Of a DNA stretch of 51,905 bases, positions 10,487 to 21,726 are shown piece by piece (positions within the stretch are counted from its first letter, which is position 1; every line of letters starts with the position of its first letter). This DNA is from Hypsibius dujardini. Its lineage: Eukaryota > Tardigrada > Eutardigrada > Parachela > Hypsibiidae. The DNA lies in NCBI GenBank assembly GCA_001579985.1, contig LRSR01007892.1:1-51905 (forward strand). Reading direction: 5' to 3'. The position numbers were made by a program, and so were the translations under genes. The notes below the pieces were generated by a model that ran no database searches, had not been told where the DNA came from, and worked only from the letters and a program-made list of their open reading frames with translations.

Positions 10487-12390
10487 GCTGTTGTGGTCAA
10501 GCCAGGCTTCACTTTCTGTATATACAGCTCCTGTAATATTTTACTATTAGTCTCTCAAGATCGCACACGAAAGGCCCATTCAGAAATACTAAAAAATTTC
10601 CTATCAATAAGTCTGGCTGGCAAGAACAACGCTAGTTAGGGTTGTATGATCATGAAATTATTTGCCGCTCGCTGAACGCGAACTTGTCGGTTGAATCTTA
10701 TGACCCGCATTCTTCAGCATTGCCTGCGATAAGCCTCGTACGATTAGTACAGGTCCATATTCTTCGATGATCATCCGTTAATGTGACATATTTTTATGGG
10801 AAGGGATTATTTATCCTGATACGAAGTACAATTGACAAGGTGTGTGCTTGTATTTGTGCCGTGCTTTAGTGACGTTTAATCTCGTTCGGATGTGGGTCAA
10901 CCGCGCCCCAATATGTGTGTTAAATGAGCAGCCATTCCACGAAATTTTGATTCGACGTAGAAATGAAGAAGATATCGCTTCGTGCAGGTCTTGTTCACAG
11001 CGTGTACTTTAGTAGGGCATGTGACAGGCCTTTTTGAACGACCCACAGAATATTGGCGCCGAAGCGAAGCGAAGCGACGGGCTCGTTCAAGGTCCTTATA
11101 AGTCGGGACCAGGACCCTTCGTGGTAGGGCCAGGGGGTGGGCAAAGGGACAAAAGCATTTGTTTCATAAGAGAACCGAAAATGCGGCGTTTTGTTCCTGG
11201 CCATTTTAAAACTTCTGGGGTGTGGGGGTCTCATTTAGAAAGCCCCCAGATTGCAAAATAGTTTCCAAAACTAGTTTTTCAATCAAATTTGTGATTTGTT
11301 GGAGTCCAATATACTCCCCTATTAATAACTGCAAATGGGAGATCAAACACATTTAAGAATGATCCAGACTAGATAAAAAGAAAAGATTTTTTTTAAAATA
11401 AAATCCCGTAGGCCGGCATTGTCAGAAATAAGAAACCGAATTGTTGGTTCAATCTTCAAAAAAATTTGTTTTTACCCCCTTTTCCACCCCCCGGTCCTAC
11501 CTTGAGGAGTCCTGGTTCGGCCTATACGAAAACTACGAAAAGAAAAAAAACTAAAACGGGAAAACTATGAATATCCAATTTAATGAAAAGTGAAAAAACG
11601 GATAAACTACTAAACTGATATTACTAAAAACGAATTGTCGTGGTACTGCAAGTAATCGTTACGGCGCCCCGATATTTTGTATCCAGGGACAACGCGCACT
11701 CCGAATTCATACCTGGGTTCATTTCGTATCCAGCCACATGGTGTCCCGGCAATTTGTTTATATGGTAAAATCGCATGACCCTATATTTCGCGCCTGGAAA
11801 TGCTGTTATCCTATATGGTGCGTATTCGTATCTACAGTATAACGTTTGCTCCCACGAATTCCGATATTTAGGATGTTATTCAAAGTTAGCAAAAGGATAT
11901 TGGGTTCTCTGATTTCAGAGCCATCCAAAGGACCAAAACCATTCAGACCAAATTCGGTATTTCTACAATTCCAGGAATAGAATTCCAGGAGTTGTTTTGA
12001 ACATATCGATGGAGAATTATTGCGTGGAAATTTAGGTAACGGTACGGTAATGAGCGGAAAACGAAAACTGGGAAAACAATTGAGTACAGGATTATCAGCA
12101 GAGCAGGCTTTTCGGTCCCAGGCCTCCTTTTTCTCAGGCCGCGGGTGCGAAGATAAATGAAATAATGGAGCTGATCGTGTTACAAGTCACGTTTGACTTT
12201 TACCAAAGATAAAAGCAGAATCGTTAGCCCCTCCCCCCCACACCTTTAGAAGGTTTGAACAAAATGCTGCTGTAAAAGCGTCTCAATACTGGCAGACAGA
12301 TCATTTTCGTTTAATTTGATCTTCGAAATAAGAACTGACCGAGAATTCGAATAGTGGTGGAGGAGACGGAGATTAGAATCTCATCCTTCA
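10487..12390. other. Intergenic, contains one foldback element
   Basis: There is no recognisable gene outside the foldback element at about 11077-11530. The first few hundred bases upstream of 10486 would hold the promoter of the receptor on the minus strand, but I see no distinctive regulatory motif. A/T-rich words near 11528-11635 match the inverted-repeat element at 1440-1945. Confidence 0.5.
11077..11530. mobile_element. Foldback element, family F (copy a)
   Basis: The left end (CTCGTTCAAGGTCCTTATAAG, then GGGACCAGGACCC and CCAGGGGGTGGGCAAAGGG) is repeated in inverse at the right (CCCCCTTTTCCACCCCCCGG, then GAGTCCTGG to about 11527). The inner sequence matches the other family F copies around the word GAGTCCAATATA. 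It is intergenic, with no coding capacity. Confidence 0.75.
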
Positions 12391-13578
12391 CTAAACCCAG
12401 GCGGTGTATGACCATCTGATCGGATCCGTTAGGGTCTGGTTTTGAACGACGCCGTAGAAGTGGAGTGGCTCGCTTCGATACAAGTAGGCCTATAAAGGGT
12501 GAGAGCGTTCAGCATTCATATACACATAAGACGAACAGTACGTAAGATTCGGTACCAGGCAAACGCTTTGGGTTGAATCGGTACATGGGTTGAATCGGTG
12601 GGGTGGCGGAGGGCGCCACAAGTGTAAATTGAATGAGTGTAGTCTACAATTTACACTTGTGGCGCCCTCCGCCACCCCACCGATTCAACCCATGTACCGA
12701 TTCAACCCAGAGCGTTTGCCTTGTATGCATTCACAAACACGTATTGAACATTTAGAATACGGTGAGGGAATAGCGATAGCACAAACAACTACGGCTATAC
12801 AGTTCTTACCCTAGCTGAGACATATCCGGTGACGTCATTGTTTACCTGAATCTGATGGAATTACACTTTGAAGTAAATTAAACAATCCAATCCAGTCGAC
12901 ATGTCAAACTTTTGTGCTGTAAAGAATGCGCTATGCGTGTGTACCTTAATGGTGAAAAATTGCGTGCAACAGCCGGAGATTTCGTAGTGGTAGTTGATAA
13001 CGTTGAAGATGGTCGCGGTGATGTTGTCTGCTCGTAGCCGAGCGCTCAGATCATCGCGAATCTGCCCAAGACAATATGAAACGCTTAACACCATGATGTC
13101 TCGCACCTTTAAAACAAAACAGTGATTCGACCTTTGGGAAAACAATCAACTGAGGTACATGTACTTCCAGAAAATCTTCATCAGGCCCGTGTCCTAGTTT
13201 TTGCAAAAAAATGTGTTTCATTTCTTTCAAAAGCTTGCTTAAATTCAAAAAAGATATTTAAAAAAAACTGAAACCGAAGTAACAAATTAACATTTTCCCT
13301 TGATGAATGTACAATGTATATAATATTATAGGCGCCTTAGAGAGACATTCCCGGAGTAGGGCACTTACGCCATCAGCGATTTCTTGGCTCCGACTGTCAT
13401 TCGGTAGCAGAGTCCCTTTCGCGTCCACGACCAGAATTACCGGCTTCAGAACTTGCGTGGTATTGCTGCTGCTGACCGGAGCGGTAGTGGAAAAGTCTTG
13501 TTGCGTTTGATCATTCCCGAGGACTGCAGTACAACCCATCCAGACCGCAAGCACGCCGAAGGATACGAGGAAAGTCAT
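12391..13578 (-). CDS. Secreted cystatin/stefin-like protein A, 155 aa, four exons
   Basis: Exons on the minus strand: 13369-13578, 12945-13061, 12810-12851 and 12391-12489. All borders are GT-AG and phase 0, and the last three exons align with the paralog at 21727-23038 (exon 3 is 42 nt in both). The start gives a signal peptide (about residues 1-21) followed by a Ser/Thr-rich stretch with NTT and NDS glycosylation sites. The rest resembles a stefin: a GTLLPND segment, an amphipathic helix (SQEIADG/IRDDLSARLR), a strand (FNVINYHYEIS), then FFTIKIQVNNDVTGYVSAR and AYLYRSEP. Cystatins block cysteine proteases with a QxVxG loop; here that position reads EISGCC. Protease inhibition is therefore inferred from the fold, not from an intact motif. 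Intron 3 carries a 75-bp-arm hairpin. Confidence 0.65.
12557..12721. repeat. Near-perfect hairpin, 75-bp arms, 15-nt loop
   Basis: Arms 12557-12631 and 12647-12721 are reverse complements with one mismatch. The arms contain a short internal repeat (GGTTGAATCGGT twice). The hairpin lies in intron 3 of cystatin-like gene A, so its transcript would carry a long double-stranded stem. Confidence 0.9.
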
Positions 13579-14420
13579 CGTGGCGCTACGGGAATTCAAA
13601 ACGGGAACCGTGTGTTTGATGTGCGAGACAGATAGCATGAACATGCGATTCTTCAGCTCTGACTTGAATATTACCAGCCTCCCCCAAAGCAAATCAATGC
13701 GATATTATAACGTTGTCCAGATCGATATTTTTCTGCTAAACACGCACATATTTAAAGCCCAATTGCGCCGTACTGTTTCCTGATGTTGTAAAGCGGGGTT
13801 TCCCAATCTTGAGCAGCGCGAGCAACAAAAACATTTCGATATATCCCCAAGGCGCAGAAAACCAGTTTTAAACCGGACATACACAGAACGAATTCAATCC
13901 GGCGCTTTCTCTTAGTCCAAAATTTGAGCCTAGTTGCCGCTTCTTTTTAAATTCACAAATACCTTTGTTATAGAGCTTAATTAAGTTTCCAAATTTTTAG
14001 GCTTTCAGCTTACTAAAAAAACATTGTGTGACGTCACCACGCCCTGGACATTCTTTTGAAAGCTTTATTAAACGAATTTCATCTGAGCTACTAGACTTTG
14101 AACTCTTTGGACAATATTCACAATTGCACCCAAAGTGCACCGTTTTTTGAATACTTCACCTAATTCAAAGGAAAATATTCCTCGTTTTGGAATGGGATGA
14201 ACTTGAGTCGCTAAGTTGTTAAAGCTTTTCTTCCTGACTAAGCAAGCCAACCAAAAACACTGAGGTTTGAGTATCGCAATTTTGAATAAACTATCGAAAA
14301 CGTTTGAAATTTAGTAAATCAGACGAAATTCGCTTAACAAAATTTCAAACGAATATCTAAATTAGGTATGTCAAGGTTTGTACACATAAAAATATATCAG
14401 GACTATATTCTTCGCTGTAA
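13579..14420. other. Intergenic, no gene recognised
   Basis: Upstream region of cystatin-like gene A on the minus strand. I see no exon and no clear promoter motif. It runs into the minisatellite that starts at about 14425. Confidence 0.5.
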
Positions 14421-14424
14421 CCGG

Positions 14425-15145
14425 TGTAGCCAATGTCGCCAGTGTAGCTAGTGTAACCAGCGTAGCCAGTGTCGCCAGTGTAGCCAGTGTAGCACAGTGT
14501 GGCCAGTGTAGCACGATGTGGCCAGTGTAGCACGATGTAGCCAGTGTCGCCAGTGTAGCACGGCGTAACAAGTGTAGCCAGTGTAGCACGATGTAGCCAG
14601 TGTAGCACGATGTAACCAGTGTCACCAGTGCAGCCAGTGTAGCACGGTATAGCCATTGTAGCCAGTGTAATCAGTGAAACACGATGTCGCCAGTTTAGCA
14701 CGGCGTAGCCAGTGTAGCCAGTGTAGCCAGTGTAGCCAGTGTGGCCAGTGTAGCACCGTGTAGCAAGTGTAGCACGATGTAGCCAGTGTCACCAGTGTAG
14801 CCAGTGTAGCACGGTATAGCTATTATAGCCAGTGTCGCCACTGTAGCCAGTGTAACACGATGTAGCCAGTGTCGCCAGTGTAGCACGATGTAGCCAGTGT
14901 CGCCAGTGTAGCCAGTGTAGCACGGCGTAGCCAATGTAGCCAGTGTAGCACCGTGTAGACAGTGTAGCACGATGTAGCCAGTGTAGCACGATGTAGCCAG
15001 TGTCGCCAGTGTAGCACGGCGTAGCCAACGTAGCCAGTCTCGCCAGTGTAGCACGGTGTAGCCAGTGTACTACGATGTAGCCAGTGTCGCCAGTGTAGCC
15101 ATTGTCGCCAGTGTGGCATGGTGTAGCTGGTGTAGCATAGTGAGT
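14425..15145. repeat. 9-bp minisatellite array (GTAGCCAGT unit)
   Basis: About 720 bp of GTAGCCAGT with variants GTCGCCAGT and inserted GTAGCACGAT blocks, giving a higher-order pattern. Because the unit is 9 bp and lacks stops on the minus strand, long open frames appear there in several phases (peptides such as TGYTGDTGY). This is a property of the repeat, not evidence of a gene. The same unit occurs in opposite orientation at 19945-20270. Confidence 0.9.
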
Positions 15146-17160
15146 TCGGTTTAGCATTGACTACTGATAAGTTTTAGCACAAAGGTTTTGAAATACGACG
15201 ACGCTCCAAACATGCATAGAATAACGGAATAGACTTCATAGACTACATGGTTTGGGCCCTTGGCTACTCACAAACTGTTTCTACAGCAATGGAATAACGG
15301 AATAAATTCCATAAACTACATGGTGGAGACCTTTAGTCTTGATTCTGTACTTTTTTTCAGTTTTTGTGCTGTTTGCATATTGTTGAAGTATTTCAAATGT
15401 AACATTTATTTCATTTATATTTGTTCAACATAACTTTGCGTTCCGACCGTAATGACCTTCACGTCTGAAAAAAGAATGGCGCAAATATAAGATTGCTGAT
15501 CTTTAGAGTTTTTCTAAGGGTTTTATCGATTGACTTAAGCTTGTTGGCTAGTCATCCCGCTAAATTGGCCACAGCTCATGGACCCATGATGAAAATTTGT
15601 TGTTTTTTTTGTCAGCACTGTATATGAACATATAAAGGTCGGAAGCGCAACCATTATTGCTATTGTTAACGTACTCATGCTTTGTCATAAAAAGCGTAAA
15701 TTTTTTGAGTATTATGCTTCATCGTGATATGATCGCCCAATGTGAAACAAAAATACTTTGCAAGTACACATAAATATTAGCTTTTACTATGTATCGAGAA
15801 CATAAAAAAATCAAAAGAATTTTATAATCAGAGGTTCCAAATTTCAATCAATGACAATGACGTAAATCAATCAGTCTGATTACCGTAGAATATTAATTCA
15901 CAAAAGCTTTATTTTTCGGCATGTCAGTCCTGACTACATTCCATGTGTACGTGTACAATTGTACACCACCTGTGGCCAATACAGTACCAGCACCATTGGT
16001 AAAATCAGTCCCTATACTACCTTAACCTACCTAATTTTTAAAATCAATTTTTTTATGTGAAATATGGATGATTTCAAACATGGCACATTCATAATTTTCA
16101 AGTAACCGTTTTCTACAAAGCTCACTGTAGTTCGAGACCACAATGCATTGTCTTTCAATTTACCAGTCCAGATAATTTTAAGTCGCTTTCCACTTAAAAA
16201 ATTAACAATTTGTCTATGGGCGCACTGATGATTAACGATGCGCTAACCTCTTTGTACTATAGCAAAAAAAGTGCGGCCAGTATGACCACCATTTCCCTTT
16301 AGAAACGGCCAAACTTAGCTGAGTAATATTCAAATTAATTTAATTCGCGGAAATAATATTTCATGGCGAAATGTCATTGGGCTATAAAGTTTATTCATCA
16401 TTGAAGCATTTTACAATCCTGTAAATCCACAAATAAACTATCTTTGTATCATTTCCGAGTTTTGCAAAGATCCAAATACTATACCAAAATTGTACTTTTT
16501 AATCGAATAAAGCAAGCAATGTGACGGAAAAATATTTTTTTCTTTATTATGGTAAAGTTTCAAAAGCTTAAAGTTCAAATTGAATTTAGAATTAATTCAT
16601 TGGTTTCGACCAAGCAGTGGTGAACCCTTTCTCAATTCTTCATTATAGGCCCTATGAGAGACAAGTCAAGGGCAAGATGAAGAGCAGTTGTGCGTTAAAT
16701 GTGTATGGTAAACCTGAACGCAAAACACATGCAATCCGTACGACTTGGTCGCTATTAAAGTTTTAAACCCCCCATTAAAAGAAGTGTCACAATTATTATC
16801 CGGCTGAACACACTCAAAACTGAATATTCTTAATAACTAGAAAACTAAAACTAGCTAAAATTTATTTGCTTAGTAAATTCAGTTTTTGCCATCACTACTG
16901 CATACAAAAAATATTGCATATCACAAACAGGAACACAAATTCTGCTTCAAGTCTTCGTCCCGAAGTTCCAGAAAAATGTAGAAACAACTTAAAAACTTGA
17001 AGTTGCTATAACTTAATAATACCAAAAAATTTAGAATTTCTAAACACGTTTTATTGGGTTATAAAAATATAACGACAAATTCAAAATTTACAATTTTTGC
17101 GGGATGACGCAAAAATAGCGAAACATGTAACATAAATGGGTTGGGTGTCTAAATGCTTTA
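15146..17160. other. Intergenic, AT-rich, no gene recognised
   Basis: A module around 15210-15330 (AATAACGGAATA followed by CATAGACTACATGG, twice) recurs in inverse around 19055-19090, 19500-19540 and 19570-19610, so it is a dispersed repeat. The rest, to about 17160, is AT-rich with no recognisable exon. Confidence 0.5.
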
Positions 17161-17169
17161 TACAACCAT

Positions 17170-18170
17170 GGAAAGATCGCTGTTTGCCTGAAAGATTTGA
17201 AAGGCATTGAGGAAGGACAATGGATGATTCGGAAGTTGACAGACCCATTTAGGCTGTCGGTGCGTCTAGCTAATTGGCTGATCGCAGGGCTTGCAACCTG
17301 ACCTGACGAATGACGACCCGTCCCACAAATTGACAGACCGTCCCAAAGGCTTAGGACCATGCGGAAACTGGCGGCCTATCTATACAGCAGTCGGACCGCC
17401 CCGAAAGCTGACAGACTAGCCCGAAAGCTCGCGCCTGGCATGTTCATCCGGAAAATGACAATGGAAACTAAATATTAAGACGGCTGACGGACCATCCTAA
17501 AACATGAGTGAATATCCGGAAGGTTGACGTGCCGTTCGGAAGACTAACGAAAGGCTTGAACGGGTAGGCGGAACTTTAGCTAGTAGGTGAACCTATCAGT
17601 TGCGCCACAATTTATCCAGTATATTGACGGGTCGCCCACAAGCAGGCAGGCCTATTAGAAGGCAGACGAATGCCCCAGAATACAGGCAGACTTCTCTTAA
17701 GCTTTACCATAACCATCCGGAAGTATAGTGGTGAAACAGAACGAAATATTCAGATGATTGACGTTTGTCCTGAAAGCTCAGTTGCTCGAGAGAAATAGCT
17801 TCTATGACGGCTTCGGGAGGGTCTGACGGCTTTCCAGATGTATGGTATCATGACGGGTGGTAGGTCAACCTTTCAAATAACGGGAAAGCCTTCCCAACGT
17901 TACAGTAGTCCTTCTGGCGGTCCGCAATCCATCCAAAAAACCTATCTTCGTCGCAATCAATCTACCAGGTTATTGGAAGTCTGGAAGTGCATAGATTGCC
18001 CGAAAGATTAACAGGCAGGCTCAAAGGCTGTTTGCAAACCCGACGTTCTTATAAAAAAGTTTCCATAGTAGGGCAACCCCCATCAATTTCCGATGCCAAA
18101 TTCTTCCGAACAATTCGCTCGTCAAGCAGGCAGTCCATGACAAGAGCGATCAGAAAGTTTCTGAGCTTAC
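17170..18170. repeat. Degenerate repeat tract (GACGGnCCGTCCnnAAAG-like words)
   Basis: About 1 kb of related words such as CTGACAGAC, CCGAAAGCT, GACGGACCATCC and CCGGAAGGTTGACG recurs every few tens of bases, interrupted and diverged. It looks like an old tandem repeat that has decayed. No exon is supported. A short degenerate GACA stretch follows at 18330-18410. Confidence 0.5.
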
Positions 18171-19120
18171 TTTAAATAATTAAAAAATCCATGATACCAC
18201 TGAAACGTACGATTATGTTCACTGACGCTAGGTCAGCTCTGCGGGTATTCCGTTTTCCCGTCATCGTCCTTTTAGTGCAGCTTTGGAATAAATTGAAGCG
18301 ATAATTAAGATAGATGGTATGATTGCCGGACGCACAGACGCAGGGACAGATAGATAGACTTGAGGCACGGACACTCAGGCACATAGACGGATAAACGGAC
18401 AAACATAAAACCCACAGGTCAACCACAATATATAACATTCAATAGAACCAATATTAAATAACATGATTAAACAGATAGGAAATGTCTTAACCAATAAGCA
18501 GGCAAGGCAGTTACCCACAAACTTTTATCCTCTAAAAATATAATTAGTAATGCTTATATTGGAGCGGTTTCACTTCTTAAACCTCTAGTTTTCTGCAAAA
18601 GCACCAACTTTCTAGTCAGTACTTTGGCCGAGCCCTGTGACAGAACCTCAATCCGCCCTGGAGATTAATGCGCTACTCTTTTACGTATTCCATTATTTTA
18701 CGGCTACACGACAATTGTTTGGTTACCATTGCCAACTTACCACGCAAATAGGTTATTAAAATATTCCGCAACCAAACGCATGAGCGCTGCTGTTTAACTT
18801 ATCTCATTATTCCATTATTCCACTGGCAAAATGAGAGCTTGTGGGAGCCTGAAGTGCACAACTATATAGCATATGAGTTTGTTCTATTATAGCATCGTTT
18901 AGATTACCTGAGCAAATATGCACTGAGTCCTTAAAAGATTTTTTAAGCCTGCGATTTCAGACTAATGGTTGCACAATGGCGACTTGCAATCAGTCAAATT
19001 TGGAATTTATGTTTATTACATTATTTCACTGCTGAAAGGATAGCGTATAGGTGGCCATGGGTTTTAACCATGTAGTCTATGGAGTTAATCATGCGGAGCG
19101 AGCGAAGCGAGCGAAGCATT
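18171..19120. other. Intergenic, no gene recognised
   Basis: AT-rich sequence with short repeats of ATTCCATTATT type around 18790-18830. I see no exon. It ends at the GC-rich duplicated segment. Confidence 0.5.
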
Positions 19121-19124
19121 TCTT

Positions 19125-19392
19125 ATTCAGCTCTGCTGGTGGCCGGCTTGATGTCCGGCCTCGCCCACGCGTACGCATGGGCACGTGTACGGTCCGCGTG
19201 GGCGTGTGGGCGAGGACGACGCGCTGTGTGTATGACGTCACGCAGCGCTGCATTCAGCTCTGCTGGTGGCCGGTTTGATGTCCGGCCTCGCCCACGCGTA
19301 CGCACGCCCACGCGTACGCATGCCCACGTGTACGGTCCGCCCACGCCGTGTGGGTGGGCGACGCGCTGTCCGTGTGTCTGACGTGACGTCCT
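19125..19392. repeat. GC-rich direct duplication, about 125-bp unit, two copies
   Basis: Both copies start TTCAGCTCTGCTGGTGGCCGG, followed by TGATGTCCGGCCTCGCCCAC, and each contains tandem CGCCCACGCGTACGCA-type words and a GACGCGCTGTSYGTGTGT stretch. The GC and CpG richness stands out sharply from the AT-rich surroundings. Long open frames on both strands here come from the stop-poor composition. Confidence 0.75.
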
Positions 19393-19944
19393 TGCCCATT
19401 GCCCATGGCCCCAATTATCAATACGCGAGCTCCGCATTTCTTAGTGTATAACATACACTTGCTAGTTTCGTTATTCCATTGCGGCAGTGTGTGGGTGACC
19501 AAGGACTTTAACCATATATCCTATGGAGTTCATTCCATTATTAAAAAATTGTATTAGGTGGGTGTTGGTGGCCATGGGCTTTAATCATGTACTCTAGGGA
19601 GTTTATTTCATCATTGTACATCTATTGAAAGCGAGTGCGTGCACTCATATCACAGTTGTACCGTTATTCTTAAATTAAAAGTAGTCGCTGGAAATTTGTA
19701 AAGGCCTGTGCTAGAACTAGCTAAATCTCTTAGCATTGCAAGGCCAGAGTTGCACATTGTAGTTAGTTTATCAAGATGTAGCGATTATAACAAGATGTGA
19801 TTAATTTAGATAGTTGAGATCAGTGCAGGAAGTTGTAGCCCGCGTAGCAAAGTATTGCCGGTTAGCGCAGAATGTTCAGGCTGCACCACTAACGAGAGTC
19901 GAAATGTAATTACATACCCCGATTTCCCTGAATTTTTTTTCACA
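19393..19944. other. Intergenic, no gene recognised
   Basis: Holds two copies of the ACTTTAACCATATA / TCTATGGAGTT module (about 19500-19540 and 19570-19610) also seen near 19055-19090 and, inverted, at 15210-15330. No exon is seen. Confidence 0.5.
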
Positions 19945-20270
19945 CTGGCTACACTGGCTACGCTGGCTACATTGGCTACACTGGCTACACCTTGCTACAC
20001 TGGCTACACTGGCTACACCGTGGTACACTGGCTACACCGGCTACACCGTGCTACACTGGCTACATTGGCTACACCTTGCTACACTGGCTACACCGTGCTA
20101 CACTGGCTACACTGGCTACGCTAATTACATTGGCTACACTGGCTACGCTAATTACATTGGCTACACTGGCCACATTGGCTACACCGTGCTACACTGGCTA
20201 CACTGGCTACACTGGCTACACCGTGTTACACTGGCTACACTGACTACATTGGTTACATCGTGCTACACGT
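19945..20270. repeat. 9-bp minisatellite array (ACTGGCTAC unit), inverse of 14425-15145
   Basis: About 325 bp of ACTGGCTAC with variants (ATTGGCTAC, ACCTTGCTAC, ACCGTGCTAC, GCTAATTAC). It is the reverse complement of the unit of the larger array 5 kb to the left. Open frames on the plus strand are produced by the repeat. Confidence 0.9.
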
Positions 20271-20731
20271 ACTAATTAATCAATTAACTAACTAATTATT
20301 TCTAACTGTACAAACGGCGACGCAGATGATCTAAATGGGAATACGCTTCGGAATACGGAATGAGCTTCATTACGTAATATCTTTTCCACCACATGGTTAA
20401 TTAGTTGCCTAATTCGTGGACCGCTTTCGAGGTATCGCCCATGGAAATTAGTTATGCGCATGGTCCCTGCCCTTCTCATGGTCCCTGCCCTTCTCACACA
20501 AGGCAAAGCACATACTGCTGAGCAAACAGGGGCTAGCAATAATTGCAACAATGAAATTCACAATGAGGAAAATACTTTTGACTACCAAAACGACTGATCA
20601 GTGATCAGTGGCATGTACTCGTCCTTTACCAACGCTACTAGTATTTATTAACTCTGTGTTTAACAAAGCTATTGAAATCGACAAAATTTTTTCCATTTCC
20701 TTACTTTTCAAACTTACTCTGTAAAACCTGA
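20271..20731. other. Intergenic, no gene recognised
   Basis: No exon is recognised. From about 20620 the sequence matches 43840-43940, the left half of a dispersed repeat into which the inverted-repeat element 20732-21543 is inserted. Confidence 0.5.
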
Positions 20732-21543
20732 CTTGGGAACATATTCAACGGTCGAATTCAAAACCGTTCAAAAATATTTTTTTCATTAAGACCTAATTTA
20801 GTGATGAACATAAAAATTTATTTCGTCGGTGAAGCTAAATAAACTTTTTTTCGATGAAATTTCAAAGTTGATAACTGTCTCAATAGACTTGCTGTTGCGT
20901 ACCGTCAATTGATTGTTGATTGGCGTATTTTTTGTCATAGTGGTTTGGCTGGTCATTAATTGCTTGACTACGTTCTTCAGCATCGTCCTTCAGTTAATTG
21001 TTGATTGTCACTACATCTGAAATTTGGTGTTGCTTCAGTATTAAATTAAATTGTTATTGTTTTAATTAAACAATTTATTTATTTAATCAACCGAGAGAGT
21101 GCGTGATAGAGCAGATCTATCAACTGATAGAGCAGAAAAGCACAGACGAAGAGACACCCGAACAGACATGCTCCATCAACAGTAACTCAAACTGCAACCA
21201 AAATGATAGTTAATCAACAATCAACTAATTGAACAGCACATAAATTTCAATCAAATAATCAATTGACGGCAAATTCCTCAATAGACAGTGTCAATGGAGC
21301 AAGCAATCTCAATAGATCAAGCAATCGATGACCAGCCAAACCACTATGACAAAAAATACGCCAATCAATAATCAATTGACAGCAGCAAGTCTATTGAGAC
21401 AGTCACCAACTTGGAACTTCACCTAAAAAATGTTAATTCAGCCTCGCCGACGAAATAAATTTTTATGTTCATCACTAAATTAGGTTTAAATAAAAAATTA
21501 TATTTGAACGGTTCTGAATTGGACCGTTGAATGTGTTTCCAAG
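20732..21543. mobile_element. 812-bp element with inverted arms of about 230 bp
   Basis: It starts CTTGGGAACATATTCAACGG and ends CCGTTGAATGTGTTTCCAAG. The left arm to about 20970 is complementary, with some divergence, to about 21320-21543. The centre is AT-rich. The flanks (20620-20731 and 21544-21720) join continuously in a related sequence at 43840-44120 that lacks the element, giving an empty site. It has no coding capacity. Confidence 0.8.
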
Positions 21544-21726
21544 TAAGACCCAATATTATTGGTGGTATAAATGGAACCCCGTTTGGTCACTTCTTTACTT
21601 CCGGGACTAAAAAGGGTTACAAACTGCTTCTTACGCAATATGGAACGATATTTAAGACTATATGCAACCGTTATCGATTGTAATCATATTTCGGATAGTG
21701 TTTTTCGGGAAAACGGTCAGGTTGAA

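Noticed and set aside
14357-15157. Several overlapping open frames of 84-122 aa on the minus strand (TGYTGDTGY-type repeats)
   Set aside because: They are read-through of a stop-free 9-bp minisatellite in all phases; no start context, splice sites or non-repeat domain support a gene.
19051-19502. Long overlapping open frames on both strands in the GC-rich segment
   Set aside because: GC-rich direct duplication with few stop codons by composition; peptides are Arg/Ala/His-rich and match no family.
19855-20275. Open frames over the ACTGGCTAC array on the plus strand
   Set aside because: Same repeat artefact in the opposite orientation.
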